This document shows, piece after piece, positions 25,489 to 32,666 of a stretch of 64,000 nt of DNA. The stretch spans positions 62,001 through 126,000 of the forward strand of contig NZ_JAHKNI010000012.1 of NCBI RefSeq assembly GCF_018860155.1, read 5' to 3'. Each line of letters opens with the position of its first letter. Positions within the stretch are counted from its first letter, which is position 1. The translations under genes and the position numbers were made by a program. This DNA is from Nocardia albiluteola. GTDB taxonomy: Bacteria > Actinomycetota > Actinomycetes > Mycobacteriales > Mycobacteriaceae. The notes beneath the pieces were generated by a model. The model saw only the letters and a program-made list of their open reading frames with translations, ran no database searches and had not been told where the DNA came from.

Positions 25489-27243
25489 TTATCCGGTGAT
25501 CTGCTGGAAGATCTTCACTCCGACCAGCAGGACCGCGATGAGCAGGTAACCGCGCAGCGCGATCATGCCCGCCATCCGCAGCGAGGAGAACGCCGGCCGC
25601 TCCAGGGCATCCAGCGCGGGGGTGCGCCAGGTGTCGCGGTCCTGCGCGAGCACCTGCTTGCGCTCGGCGCGGCTGAGCTTGGTGTCGTCGAGCTCCTCGA
25701 TCTGCTCGGGGTCGAGCCCGCCCAGCTCCGCCGCGGTGCGCTCGGCAGCCTTGCGGTCGGCGCGCCGCTTGCCGAGCGCGACGGTCACGCCGCCGAGCAC
25801 ACCGACCAGCACACCGATGCCGAAGCCGATCTCCAGCGTGCGGGTGGAGGTGTTCGGGAAGAACGTCGTCGTGGTGAGCGCCAGCGACAGCAGCACGAGC
25901 GACCACACGATGATGCCCGCCATGATGTTCTGCCGCGTGGTGTTCACCCACGGGCCGAGTACCGCCTTGTCGTTGCACAGCAGCACCAGGAACACCGTCG
26001 CCGAGGGGAGCAGCACCCCGGCCAGCGCCTGCACGCCCTGGGTCAGCAGCCCCAGCACGTGATCGGGGCTGAACGCCACCGCCGCGGCGATGCCCAGCAG
26101 AACCGCGTAGCCGATGTAGAACAGCGGCGCCTCGGTGATCTTCCAGTGCAGCGAGTGCCGCTTGCCCATGGTGTCGCCGAGGGCGTAGGTGGTCGCCAGC
26201 CCCACCGCGTTGGCGCCGATCAGCGAGGCGTCCAGCAGCAGGATCGCGAACAGCGCGCCGGCGCCCTGCCCGAGGTGGTCGTGCAGGCCCTTCGCCACCG
26301 CACCGGCATCGGTGAAGTTGCCGATGGCGCTGGGCCCCAGGCCGAAGGCGGCCGCCGCCATGATCGCGATCGCGCCGACCATCACCACGACGATGCCGAC
26401 CCACAGGTCGATCCGCTCGAACTTGATCCAGCGCGGGGTGATCCGCTTGTCGACGATGTTGGACTGCTGGAAGAACAGCTGCCAGGGCGCGACGGTGGTA
26501 CCGACGATGGAGACGATCAGGAGCAGCAGCGTGGAGTTCAGGCCGCCGGGGAACGACGGGATGATGCCCTTGGCGGTGGAGGCGATGTTCGGGTGCACCA
26601 TGAACGCGAGCGGGAACATCACGATGTTGATCGCGATCAGCCCGAACAGGAACCGCTCCCAGCGCCGGAACGAGCCGCCCGCGACCATCGCGAACAGCAG
26701 CACTGCGGCCAGCGGAATCGAGACGGCCCGGGGTACGCCGAAGTAGTTGAGCGCCATGGTGACACCGATGAATTCGGTGACGATGGTCAGTGCGTTGACG
26801 ATGAACAGGTCGCCCACGCTGAACGCGCCCCAGAACTTACCGAAGCGGGAGAAGATCAGCCGGGCGTGCCCGACGCCGGCGACCGCGCCGAGGCGGACCA
26901 CCATCTCCTGGTTGACGTAGAGCACCGGGACGAGCAGCGCGAGGGTCCACACCAGCGCCATGCCGTAGTTCTGCCCGGCCTGCGCGTAGGTCGCGACGCC
27001 CCCGGCGTCGTTGTCGCCGACCATGACGATCAGGCCGGGGCCGATCACGGCCAACAGCATGCGGAACCGCTGCCAGCGGGTGCGGCCCTCGATGGTGTCG
27101 TGCTGCCCGATGCTGCCCAGGGCGCCGACGATGTCGCCGACGTGGGCGCTGTCCATCACGGCGGTGCCCGCCGTCGCGTCGGATGCGGGTGAGGTGACGG
27201 TGGTGGTGCCGCGGCGGGTCGCGCCGTTGGAGAAGAAGGCCAT
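25489..27243 (-). CDS. NRAMP-family transporter, probable Mg2+ (NRMT-type) importer
   Basis: A 584-residue membrane protein with about 11 helices and a 70-residue charged region before the last helix (AELGGLDPEQIEELDDTKL). It is clearly SLC11/NRAMP-like. The helix-1 DPGN motif is replaced by GDNDAGG (76-82), and the helix-6 MPH motif by APWQ (252-255). The missing Met is the ligand that favours transition metals in classical Mn/Fe transporters; Ala there is a known mark of the magnesium-transporting NRMT branch. An M-box Mg2+ riboswitch lies upstream on the same strand (27988-28151) with two short ORFs between, so low magnesium probably induces it. Start is GTG or ATG at 27243. Confidence 0.8.
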   Translation of the reverse strand: MAFFSNGATRRGTTTVTSPASDATAGTAVMDSAHVGDIVGALGSIGQHDTIEGRTRWQRFRMLLAVIGPGLIVMVGDNDAGGVATYAQAGQNYGMALVWTLALLVPVLYVNQEMVVRLGAVAGVGHARLIFSRFGKFWGAFSVGDLFIVNALTIVTEFIGVTMALNYFGVPRAVSIPLAAVLLFAMVAGGSFRRWERFLFGLIAINIVMFPLAFMVHPNIASTAKGIIPSFPGGLNSTLLLLIVSIVGTTVAPWQLFFQQSNIVDKRITPRWIKFERIDLWVGIVVVMVGAIAIMAAAAFGLGPSAIGNFTDAGAVAKGLHDHLGQGAGALFAILLLDASLIGANAVGLATTYALGDTMGKRHSLHWKITEAPLFYIGYAVLLGIAAAVAFSPDHVLGLLTQGVQALAGVLLPSATVFLVLLCNDKAVLGPWVNTTRQNIMAGIIVWSLVLLSLALTTTTFFPNTSTRTLEIGFGIGVLVGVLGGVTVALGKRRADRKAAERTAAELGGLDPEQIEELDDTKLSRAERKQVLAQDRDTWRTPALDALERPAFSSLRMAGMIALRGYLLIAVLLVGVKIFQQITG

Positions 27244-27487
27244 CGCCGTTCCCTCCTTCCTCGAATATGTTGCTGTGCTGCAAAATTCGTACGCCGTGAC
27301 AATCGCTGGCCGACGCGTTGACGGCGCGGGAATTCCCGGTGGGGCCGCGCTGAGGTGTTCATCGCTGGTCGGGCCCGGGCATCGTTGCCCGGGCTTCGGA
27401 CGCGCCGGATACGTCGGCGAAATTTACTGTCGGCGTACCGGGATGGGTTGCGGCGCAGGCATTTCCGGCCTGCCTCGCGAAGGGGGT

Positions 27488-27506
27488 TCCTACCGGTGGT
27501 AGGAGT
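27488..27506 (-). other. hairpin over the stop codon of the 58-residue ORF
   Basis: TCCTACC and GGTAGGA (read on either strand) form a perfect 7-bp stem with a 3-base loop, and the TAG stop of the small ORF lies inside the stem. It could slow ribosomes or shape the leader of the transporter mRNA. No U tract follows, so it is not an obvious terminator. Confidence 0.4.
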
Positions 27507-27666
27507 GCCCGCCGAGGGATGCGGTGACCACCGCGAGCGGGGTCTGCGCGGCGCGCAGGTTGTGGCGCTCCTCGGGGGTGAGGTTGTAGCGCGCCCGGAC
27601 GCGGCGAGCGGACTCGCCGAGGGCGGCCATCATCGAGTTGCGGCGGGTGAAGGTGTTGAAGGTCAT
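27490..27666 (-). CDS. 58-residue basic protein in the Mg2+ leader transcript
   Basis: ORF at ATG 27666 with a good ribosome site (AAGGAG, 7 bases away). It reads MTFNTFTRRNSMMAALGESA, then RRVRARYNLTPEERHNLRAA, and ends SLGGHSYHR. It is strongly basic, without membrane helix or known domain. It lies between the M-box riboswitch and the transporter, on the same strand, 246 bp before the transporter start. In Mycobacterium tuberculosis an M-box also precedes a small protein of unknown role; whether the two are related cannot be judged here. Confidence 0.5.
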   Translation of the reverse strand: MTFNTFTRRNSMMAALGESARRVRARYNLTPEERHNLRAAQTPLAVVTASLGGHSYHR

Positions 27667-27795
27667 GACCTTGCTCCTTGCGGAAGGCCAACTGCCGCAA
27701 CTGATTTCACGCCCGTCTGATCGCACGGAAACCGGCATCGACCCACCCGCCGACGGATGTCGCAGGGGGTGCCGATGGCTGGTTTCTGCTTGCGG

Positions 27796-27876
27796 TCAGG
27801 CAGGGATGATGTCGCAGCAAGTTGGGAACGAAACGGGTTTTCGATCCGGACTCGGATACGGACTATCGCCGGACAT
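27796..27876 (-). CDS. proline-rich upstream ORF (26 residues) behind the M-box
   Basis: Short ORF from ATG 27876 to TGA at 27796-27798, reading MSGDSPYPSPDRKPVSFPTC and ending CDIIPA. Six of 26 residues are proline, with a P-Y-P-S-P cluster. A GAGGGA ribosome site lies 6 bases before it and a perfect AAGGAGGTGA slightly further up. Salmonella mgtA carries a proline-rich leader peptide (MgtL) behind its Mg2+ leader that couples translation speed to Mg2+ and proline supply. This ORF could play the same role, which is inference. An overlapping longer frame (27663-27917) from the same ribosome site is an alternative. Confidence 0.4.
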   Translation of the reverse strand: MSGDSPYPSPDRKPVSFPTCCDIIPA

Positions 27877-27947
27877 TGGTCGTCCCTCACCTCCTTGCTG
27901 CCAGGACGCACGCGCACGTCGTTACTCGAGTCAGCGCCACCACGAAT

Positions 27948-27997
27948 GAGAGGGGAGATGAAACCCGGCCTCGAACGACCGAGTGGGCACCCCTCTC
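27948..27997 (-). promoter_or_regulatory. hairpin competing with the M-box closing stem
   Basis: On the minus strand GAGAGGGG (27997-27990) forms the 3' side of the riboswitch closing stem. The same eight bases can pair perfectly with CCCCTCTC (27955-27948) downstream, and an inner ACTCGG/CCGGGT pairing closes the loop further. The two pairings exclude each other, which is how riboswitch expression platforms work. Whether the downstream hairpin stops or allows transcription cannot be read from sequence. Confidence 0.5.
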
Positions 27998-28151
27998 GTC
28001 AGAGCTTCGGCACTGAACGACGTATCCCGGATGGGAAGCCACTTCGGATCACCCCTTAATCCGGGAAGATCTGTCCTAACCCTGGGCGTCTCTCGACGTC
28101 GTCGGATCAGTGGCCTGTGTTCGAACAGGAGCCTCGCCTAGCGAGGTGCTG
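27988..28151 (-). promoter_or_regulatory. M-box (ykoK leader) magnesium riboswitch
   Basis: The minus strand carries the conserved M-box elements in order. CTAGGCGAGGCTCCTGT (near 28143-28127) is followed by ACAGGCCACTGA, GACGTCGAGAGACGCCCAGG (near 28100-28081), GGATACGTCG and CAGTGCCGAAGCTCTGACGA near 28015-27996. The 5' CACCTCG and 3' CGAGAGGGGTG ends pair as the closing stem. M-boxes bind Mg2+ directly and lower expression of Mg2+ transporter genes when Mg2+ is plentiful. The next genes on this strand are two short ORFs and an NRMT-like transporter, so the pieces agree. Confidence 0.88.
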
Positions 28152-28155
28152 ACCA

Positions 28156-28188
28156 CGAAATGGTCAACCATTTCGCCTGAGATGTCAA
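28156..28188 (-). promoter_or_regulatory. promoter of the M-box transcript with inverted repeat
   Basis: TTGACA at 28188-28183 (minus strand) is a consensus -35 box, and GACCAT 17 bp further on is an acceptable -10, giving a start of transcription just before the riboswitch. CGAAATGGT and ACCATTTCG (28156-28164 and 28167-28175) form a perfect 9-bp inverted repeat over the -10 region, a likely site for a repressor. Confidence 0.45.
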
Positions 28189-28289
28189 GTTGACCGCACC
28201 ATATGGCGAAAGATTTTGTCCCGCAACCGCTTTCGCATACCGACCGGAAGGTTCACTTCGATAGGGGAACTCGCCGGAAGCAGTCTCCT

Positions 28290-28311
28290 TGCATACATAG
28301 CGATGTGTGCA
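28290..28311. promoter_or_regulatory. inverted repeat upstream of the CDF exporter gene
   Basis: TGCATACA (28290-28297) and TGTGTGCA (28304-28311) match as an inverted repeat in 7 of 8 positions with a 6-base spacer. It sits in an AT-rich stretch 45 bp before the cation exporter start. Size and position fit an ArsR- or MerR-type metal sensor site; no sensor gene is adjacent. Confidence 0.4.
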
Positions 28312-28355
28312 TATTATCTGAAAACGAAGCCAGACGTGACGAAAGGAGCATGCCC

Positions 28356-29348
28356 ATGGGGGCAGGACACGCCCACGGCCACGCGCACGGCGGCGGCCAC
28401 GCGCACGCACATGCCACACCGGACAGCGACCGTCGCTGGCTGGCCGGGGCGCTGGCGGTGATCGTGGCGTTCATGCTCGGCGAGGTGATCGTCGGTATTG
28501 CCGCCGGTTCGCTGGCGTTGCTGTCCGATGCCGCTCACATGCTGACCGACGCCGCCTCCATCGTGCTGGCGCTGTGGGCGATCCGCCTGGCCGCGCGGCC
28601 CGCCGCCGGGCGGATGACCTTCGGCTGGAAGCGGGTGGAGATCCTGTCCGCGCAGGCGAACGGCCTGACTCTGCTGCTGCTCTCGGCGTGGCTGGCCTAC
28701 GAGGCCGTGCGCCGGCTGCTGTTTCCGCCGGAGGTCGCCGGCACCCTGGTGTTGATCACCGCGCTGGTCGGGGTCGTGGTGAATCTCGCTGCGACCTGGA
28801 TGATTTCGCGCGCCAACCGGACCAGCCTGAACGTCGAGGGTGCCTACCAGCACATCCTCACGGACATGTTCGCCTTCATCGCGACCGCGGTCGCCGGTGT
28901 GGTGATCGTGACCACCGGATTCGTCCGCGCCGATGCGATCGCGACCCTCGTGGTGGTCGCGCTGATGGTCAAGGCGGGGGTGGGCCTGGTCCGGGCATCG
29001 AGCCGGATCTTCCTCGAGGCCGCGCCCGCGGATCTGGATCCCACCGCGATCGGCCAGGCCATGGCCGCGCGCGACGGCGTCGTCGAGGTGCACGACCTGC
29101 ACATTTGGGAGATCACCTCCGGCTCGCCGGCGCTGTCCGCGCACGTGCTGGTGGAGCCCGGCCGCGACTGCCACGCGGTGCGCCTGGATCTGGCGCACTG
29201 GCTCGAGCACGACCATCACATCGAACACGCCACGCTGCAGGTCGACCACGCGCAGCCGGAAGTGATCGCGCTCGGAGCCGATATCGCCGCCCACTGTGAG
29301 GACGCTCACGGCCCCGCGCATCGCAACCCCCACGTGGTTGGTCACTGA
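28356..29348 (+). CDS. cation diffusion facilitator (CDF) metal exporter
   Basis: A 330-residue membrane protein. The N-terminus is His-rich (GHAHGHAHGGGHAHAHA). Six helices follow with the CDF metal sites LLSDAAHMLTDAAS (helix 2) and HILTDMFAFIATA (helix 5), then a cytoplasmic C-terminal domain with VHDLHIWEITSG. This is the ZitB/CzcD branch, which exports Zn2+ (or Co2+, Cd2+) in exchange for protons. ATG 28356 was chosen because the GAAAGGAG site is 7 bases before it; ATG 28350 is too close. It diverges from the M-box unit. Confidence 0.85.
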   Translation: MGAGHAHGHAHGGGHAHAHATPDSDRRWLAGALAVIVAFMLGEVIVGIAAGSLALLSDAAHMLTDAASIVLALWAIRLAARPAAGRMTFGWKRVEILSAQANGLTLLLLSAWLAYEAVRRLLFPPEVAGTLVLITALVGVVVNLAATWMISRANRTSLNVEGAYQHILTDMFAFIATAVAGVVIVTTGFVRADAIATLVVVALMVKAGVGLVRASSRIFLEAAPADLDPTAIGQAMAARDGVVEVHDLHIWEITSGSPALSAHVLVEPGRDCHAVRLDLAHWLEHDHHIEHATLQVDHAQPEVIALGADIAAHCEDAHGPAHRNPHVVGH

Positions 29349-29375
29349 AAAATCCGCGGGTGGATACTGGCAGCC

Positions 29376-30371
29376 GTGGGATGGATCGAGACGCCGCTGA
29401 CCATGCAGTCCGTGTTCGAGTCCTGGCGCTGGGACACTTCGACGGTCGTGGTGACCGCGGCGCTCGCGCTGGGATACGTGGTGGCTCGGTCGCGGGCGGC
29501 GAGGCGCGGTGCGGCGACCCAGCCCGCCGGGCGGGTGGCGCTCTTCGGAGTGATGGGCCTGGCGCTCTGGCTGCTCACCGGGATCAGCGTGGTCGGGGTC
29601 TACTCGGACACGCTGATGTGGGTGCGGGCGCTGCAGATGCTGCTGCTGCTGTATGTGGTGCCGTTCGGCTTGGCCAGCGGCCGGCCGCTCACGGTGCTGC
29701 GCGATGCTCTCGGCCCGGTGGGTCAGGCGCGCCTGGACCGGCTGCTGGACTCGACGATCGCCCGCGCGGTCACCTTCCCGCTCGGCCCGTCGCTGGCGAT
29801 GCTGGCCGCGCCGTGGCTGTTGTATCTGTCGCCCTGGTACGAGATCGTGCTGCGGAATTCCGCGGCCGACGCGCTGACGCGAATCGTGCTGGTGTGCATC
29901 GGTTTCGTGTACTTCTACTCCCGGCTGCAGGCCGATCCGGTGCCGCACCGGTATTCGCAGGGGCTCTCGCTGCTCATCACGATCTTCGAATCCCTGGCCG
30001 ACGGAATCCTGGGCATCGTGCTGTGGTGGGGCCCACTGATCGCGGTCGGCTACTACACCGCGGTGGGGCGGCACTGGGGTCCGGACCTGCGGATGGATCA
30101 GACCATCTCGGCGGGCATCATCTGGGTGCTGGGCGATGTGCTCGGGCTGCCGTACCTGCTGTCGCTGATGCGGGCATGGGCCTCGGACGAGCGGCGCAAG
30201 GCCGCCGAGCTCGACGCGGAACTCGATGCGGCCGAGGCGGACTCGCCCGCGTCTGCACCACGGCGCAAGTTCAGCCGGAGCGCGGCCGAGCCCGAGACGG
30301 GCGAGGCCGCGGCGACCAGCGGCCTGTGGTGGGAGAACGATCCGCAATTCCGGCAACGCTTCCGGAGGTGA
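29376..30371 (+). CDS. cytochrome c oxidase assembly protein, CtaG (Caa3) family
   Basis: A 331-residue membrane protein with about seven helices, from GTG 29376. Segments such as WVRALQMLLLLYVVPFGLAS, then LLYLSPWYEIVLRN and QADPVPHRYSQGLSLL fit the actinobacterial CtaG family. WWGPLIAVGYY and QTISAGIIWVLGDVLGLPYL fit as well. The protein ends in a charged cytoplasmic tail (about 265-331). The family is linked to copper delivery for oxidase assembly or to membrane copper handling. It follows the CDF exporter by 27 bp and may share its transcript. Confidence 0.75.
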   Translation: MGWIETPLTMQSVFESWRWDTSTVVVTAALALGYVVARSRAARRGAATQPAGRVALFGVMGLALWLLTGISVVGVYSDTLMWVRALQMLLLLYVVPFGLASGRPLTVLRDALGPVGQARLDRLLDSTIARAVTFPLGPSLAMLAAPWLLYLSPWYEIVLRNSAADALTRIVLVCIGFVYFYSRLQADPVPHRYSQGLSLLITIFESLADGILGIVLWWGPLIAVGYYTAVGRHWGPDLRMDQTISAGIIWVLGDVLGLPYLLSLMRAWASDERRKAAELDAELDAAEADSPASAPRRKFSRSAAEPETGEAAATSGLWWENDPQFRQRFRR

Positions 30372-30406
30372 GCCCAGCGGGGCAACCGGGGTTGCCCCGC
30401 AGGGCT
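30371..30406. terminator. bidirectional terminator between ctaG-like gene and lexA
   Basis: GCGGGGCAACC (30377-30387) and GGTTGCCCCGC (30390-30400) form a perfect 11-bp stem with a 2-base loop, extended past one mismatch by AGCCC and GGGCT. It lies between two convergent genes and can serve both. Confidence 0.75.
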
Positions 30407-30416
30407 CTCGCCGTGC

Positions 30417-31166
30417 TCAGATCTTGCGGATGACCGTGACCACTTTGCCCAGGATTTGCGCATCGTTGCCCGGGATCGGCTCGAACAGCGGGTTGTGCGG
30501 CAGCAGCCACACCTCCTTGCCGGTGCGCTTGAACGTCTTGACCGTGGCCTCGCCCTCGATCATCGCCGCGACGATATCGCCGTTGTCGGCGACGTTCTGC
30601 TGACGCACCACGACCCAGTCGCCGTCGCAGATCGCGGCGTCGACCATCGACTCGCCGACGACCTTGAGCAGGAACAGCGAACCCTCGCCGACGAGCTCGC
30701 GCGGCAGCGGGAACACGTCCTCCACCGCCTGCTCGGCCAGGATCGGGCCACCGGCGGCGATCCGGCCCAGCACCGGCACATAGGTGGGGATCGGCTGATC
30801 GGCCGCGGCCGGCTCGCCGGGCACGGACCGCAGGGCGGTGACCCCGGCGACCGCCCGCACCGCCGTCTCGTCCAGGCCCCGGACATCCACGGCGCGTGGG
30901 CGATTCGGATCGCGGCGCAGGTAGCCCTTGCGCTCGAGCGCGCGCAACTGGTGCGCGACAGAGGAGGTGGAGGTGAGCCCGACCGCGTCGCCGATCTCGC
31001 GGATGCTCGGCGGATAGCCGCGCTCGCTCACCGAGGTGCGGATGACTTCGAGCACCTTGCGCTGGCGCGCGCTGAGATCGGCTCCGGTGCCGGGCGATTC
31101 GACATCGTCGCCCGCGGGGACGGGATCGTCGCCGGCGTCGTTTCCGTCTACGGTGCGCTCTCTCAT
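30417..31166 (-). CDS. lexA: LexA SOS repressor
   Basis: A 249-residue repressor. The winged helix is at 31-95 (LSARQRKVLEVIRTSVSERG, then YPPSIREIGDAVGLTSTSSV). The self-cleavage bond is Ala138-Gly139 in RIAAGGPI, and the Ser-Lys dyad is Ser173 (GESM) and Lys210 (ATVK). RecA-bound DNA damage signal triggers cleavage and opens the SOS regulon. Two LexA boxes lie in the divergent gap (31302-31317, 31364-31379), so it controls itself and the LysM gene. Start ATG 31166 follows GGAGAGG. Confidence 0.95.
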   Translation of the reverse strand: MRERTVDGNDAGDDPVPAGDDVESPGTGADLSARQRKVLEVIRTSVSERGYPPSIREIGDAVGLTSTSSVAHQLRALERKGYLRRDPNRPRAVDVRGLDETAVRAVAGVTALRSVPGEPAAADQPIPTYVPVLGRIAAGGPILAEQAVEDVFPLPRELVGEGSLFLLKVVGESMVDAAICDGDWVVVRQQNVADNGDIVAAMIEGEATVKTFKRTGKEVWLLPHNPLFEPIPGNDAQILGKVVTVIRKI

Positions 31167-31301
31167 GCTCGCACCTCTCCGACGCTCGCTCCGCTTCGCT
31201 CACTCACGGTCGTGGTCCTCCCGTTCATGGGTGTGCTTGATCCTCCTCGCCCGGGCCAGTCCGGTTTCGTGATCCGAATGTAGTCCGCTCGCCGCCAGGT
31301 T

Positions 31302-31317
31302 TCAAACATCTGTTCGA
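31302..31317. promoter_or_regulatory. LexA (SOS) box, lexA-proximal
   Basis: Read on the minus strand it is TCGAACAGATGTTTGA, matching the actinobacterial box TCGAAC-N4-GTTCGA at 11 of 12 positions. It lies about 135 bp before lexA. Confidence 0.75.
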
Positions 31318-31363
31318 CGCATGTTGCGAAGGTGGTGACTTTGTCAGTGGTGCGTGGTAGAAA

Positions 31364-31379
31364 TCGAACACCAGTTCTT
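31364..31379. promoter_or_regulatory. LexA (SOS) box, LysM-gene-proximal
   Basis: TCGAACACCAGTTCTT matches TCGAAC-N4-GTTCGA at 10 of 12 positions and lies about 60 bp before the LysM gene, where its promoter is expected. Confidence 0.6.
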
Positions 31380-31438
31380 CGAACACATGATCGAATCCCG
31401 GATATCCATCCTGTTCACCGTCCCTGGAGGTCTGTCCG

Positions 31439-31948
31439 ATGCGCACCACGATCAGCGAATTCGATGTCACCACAACCGATCCCGCCCGCGTTGCCGCGCC
31501 GCGCGGGTTCCGGCCGTCGGGTCCCGCGGCCCGGCCCGCCGGGGCGGCCCGCGGCGTGGGCGCCCGCCGGCCGGGTCCCGCGCGGCCCGCATCGGCCGGC
31601 GTACGGTACGGCCACGCACAGGTCCGGGCCTCGCGCGTGCCGCATCCGGCCGTGCAGGTGGAACGGGCGCGCTTCGGATTGGCGAGCCTCGCGCTGGCCG
31701 CGCTGCTCAGTGCGGCGGCCGTCTGTGGATTGCTCGAGCTGGGCCAGCTCCGCTCCGGCGTCGTCGCCGCCCCGCAGACCACGGTGGTGCAGGTGCGGGA
31801 GGGGGAACCGCTCAGTGAGGTGGCCGCGCGGGTGGCGCCCGGGGTGCCGGTGCAGGATACGGTGCGCAAGATCATGCAGCTCAACGCATTGCAGGGCGCG
31901 CAGGTGGCTTCGGGTAGCACGCTGATCGTGCCGGTATCAGGACGGTAA
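31439..31948 (+). CDS. SOS-regulated LysM-domain cell-envelope protein (ChiZ-like)
   Basis: A 169-residue protein: a basic, Pro/Ala-rich cytoplasmic tail (1-75), one membrane helix (about 80-100, FGLASLALAALLSAAAVCGLL), then a C-terminal LysM domain (VVQVREGEPLSEVAARVAPG, ending ASGSTLIVPVSG). LysM binds peptidoglycan. In Mycobacterium tuberculosis the gene between lexA and nrdR (Rv2719c, ChiZ) has this layout, is SOS-induced and delays division. The same gene order and a LexA box here support that role; the function is inferred by synteny. Confidence 0.75.
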   Translation: MRTTISEFDVTTTDPARVAAPRGFRPSGPAARPAGAARGVGARRPGPARPASAGVRYGHAQVRASRVPHPAVQVERARFGLASLALAALLSAAAVCGLLELGQLRSGVVAAPQTTVVQVREGEPLSEVAARVAPGVPVQDTVRKIMQLNALQGAQVASGSTLIVPVSGR

Positions 31949-32016
31949 TCCCCGTGCGCCGCGGCGGCTTCGACGCCGCATCCGAGTCCATACAGTCCGG
32001 CAGGTATCCTCAACAG

Positions 32017-32034
32017 TGCTGTGAAAATACAGCA
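32017..32034. promoter_or_regulatory. inverted repeat upstream of nrdR
   Basis: TGCTGT (32017-32022) and ACAGCA (32029-32034) form a perfect inverted repeat with an AT-rich spacer, 40 bp before the nrdR start. It may be an operator or part of the promoter. Confidence 0.3.
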
Positions 32035-32073
32035 TGGCTATGGACGACTGCAGGCATCGACGAAGGAACTCGG

Positions 32074-32571
32074 ATGCATTGCCCGTACTGTCGGCACCCG
32101 GACTCCAGGGTGGTCGACTCGCGTGAGGCCGAGGAAGGCACGGCCATCAGGCGTCGTCGTGCCTGCCCGCAATGTGGGCGGCGATTCACCACCGTCGAGA
32201 ACGCGATCCTGTCGGTGGTCAAACGCAGCGGTGTCACCGAGCCGTTCAGCCGGGAGAAGGTGATTCGCGGCGTCCGGCGCGCCTGCCAGGGCCGCGAGGT
32301 CGACGACGATGCCTTGATGCTGCTGGCGCAACAGGTCGAGGATGCGGTGCGCGCCACCGGATCTCCCGAGGTGCCCAGTCACGAGGTGGGCCTGGCCATC
32401 CTGGGCCCGCTGCGCGACCTCGACGAGGTCGCCTACCTACGCTTCGCCTCGGTCTACCGATCCTTCAGCTCCGCCGCCGATTTCGAACACGAGATCGCGG
32501 ATCTGCGCCGCCGCCGCGCCGATAGTGAGCGGGCGGACTCCGAGCACGCGGTGGCCGCGGCCAAGGACTGA
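32074..32571 (+). CDS. nrdR: NrdR ribonucleotide reductase repressor
   Basis: A 165-residue regulator. The N-terminal zinc ribbon has Cys3, Cys6, Cys31 and Cys34 (HCPYC and ACPQC), followed by RRFTTVE and an ATP-cone domain (about 46-136, VVKRSGVTEPFSREKVIRGV). NrdR senses ATP/dATP and represses ribonucleotide reductase genes. Its place after lexA and the LysM gene matches mycobacteria, except that vitamin-B12-dependent nrdJ is not seen nearby. Start ATG 32074 after AAGGAA. Confidence 0.95.
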   Translation: MHCPYCRHPDSRVVDSREAEEGTAIRRRRACPQCGRRFTTVENAILSVVKRSGVTEPFSREKVIRGVRRACQGREVDDDALMLLAQQVEDAVRATGSPEVPSHEVGLAILGPLRDLDEVAYLRFASVYRSFSSAADFEHEIADLRRRRADSERADSEHAVAAAKD

Positions 32572-32666
32572 GGTCGCGGCCGGACTCTTCCTCGGCCGAC
32601 GGTCCGTTCGAGGGATTTCCGGGTGGCCTGGCGAACGCTCGAACCGTCGTACGGACGGCGGACGGC

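Noticed and set aside
25489..27243. Naming the NRAMP gene mntH
   Set aside because: The Met and Asn metal ligands of MntH are replaced (APWQ, GDNDAGG) and the leader is an Mg2+ riboswitch.
27488..27506. Intrinsic terminator after the 58-residue ORF
   Set aside because: The hairpin covers the stop codon and is not followed by a U tract or free of downstream genes, so a terminator call is not supported.
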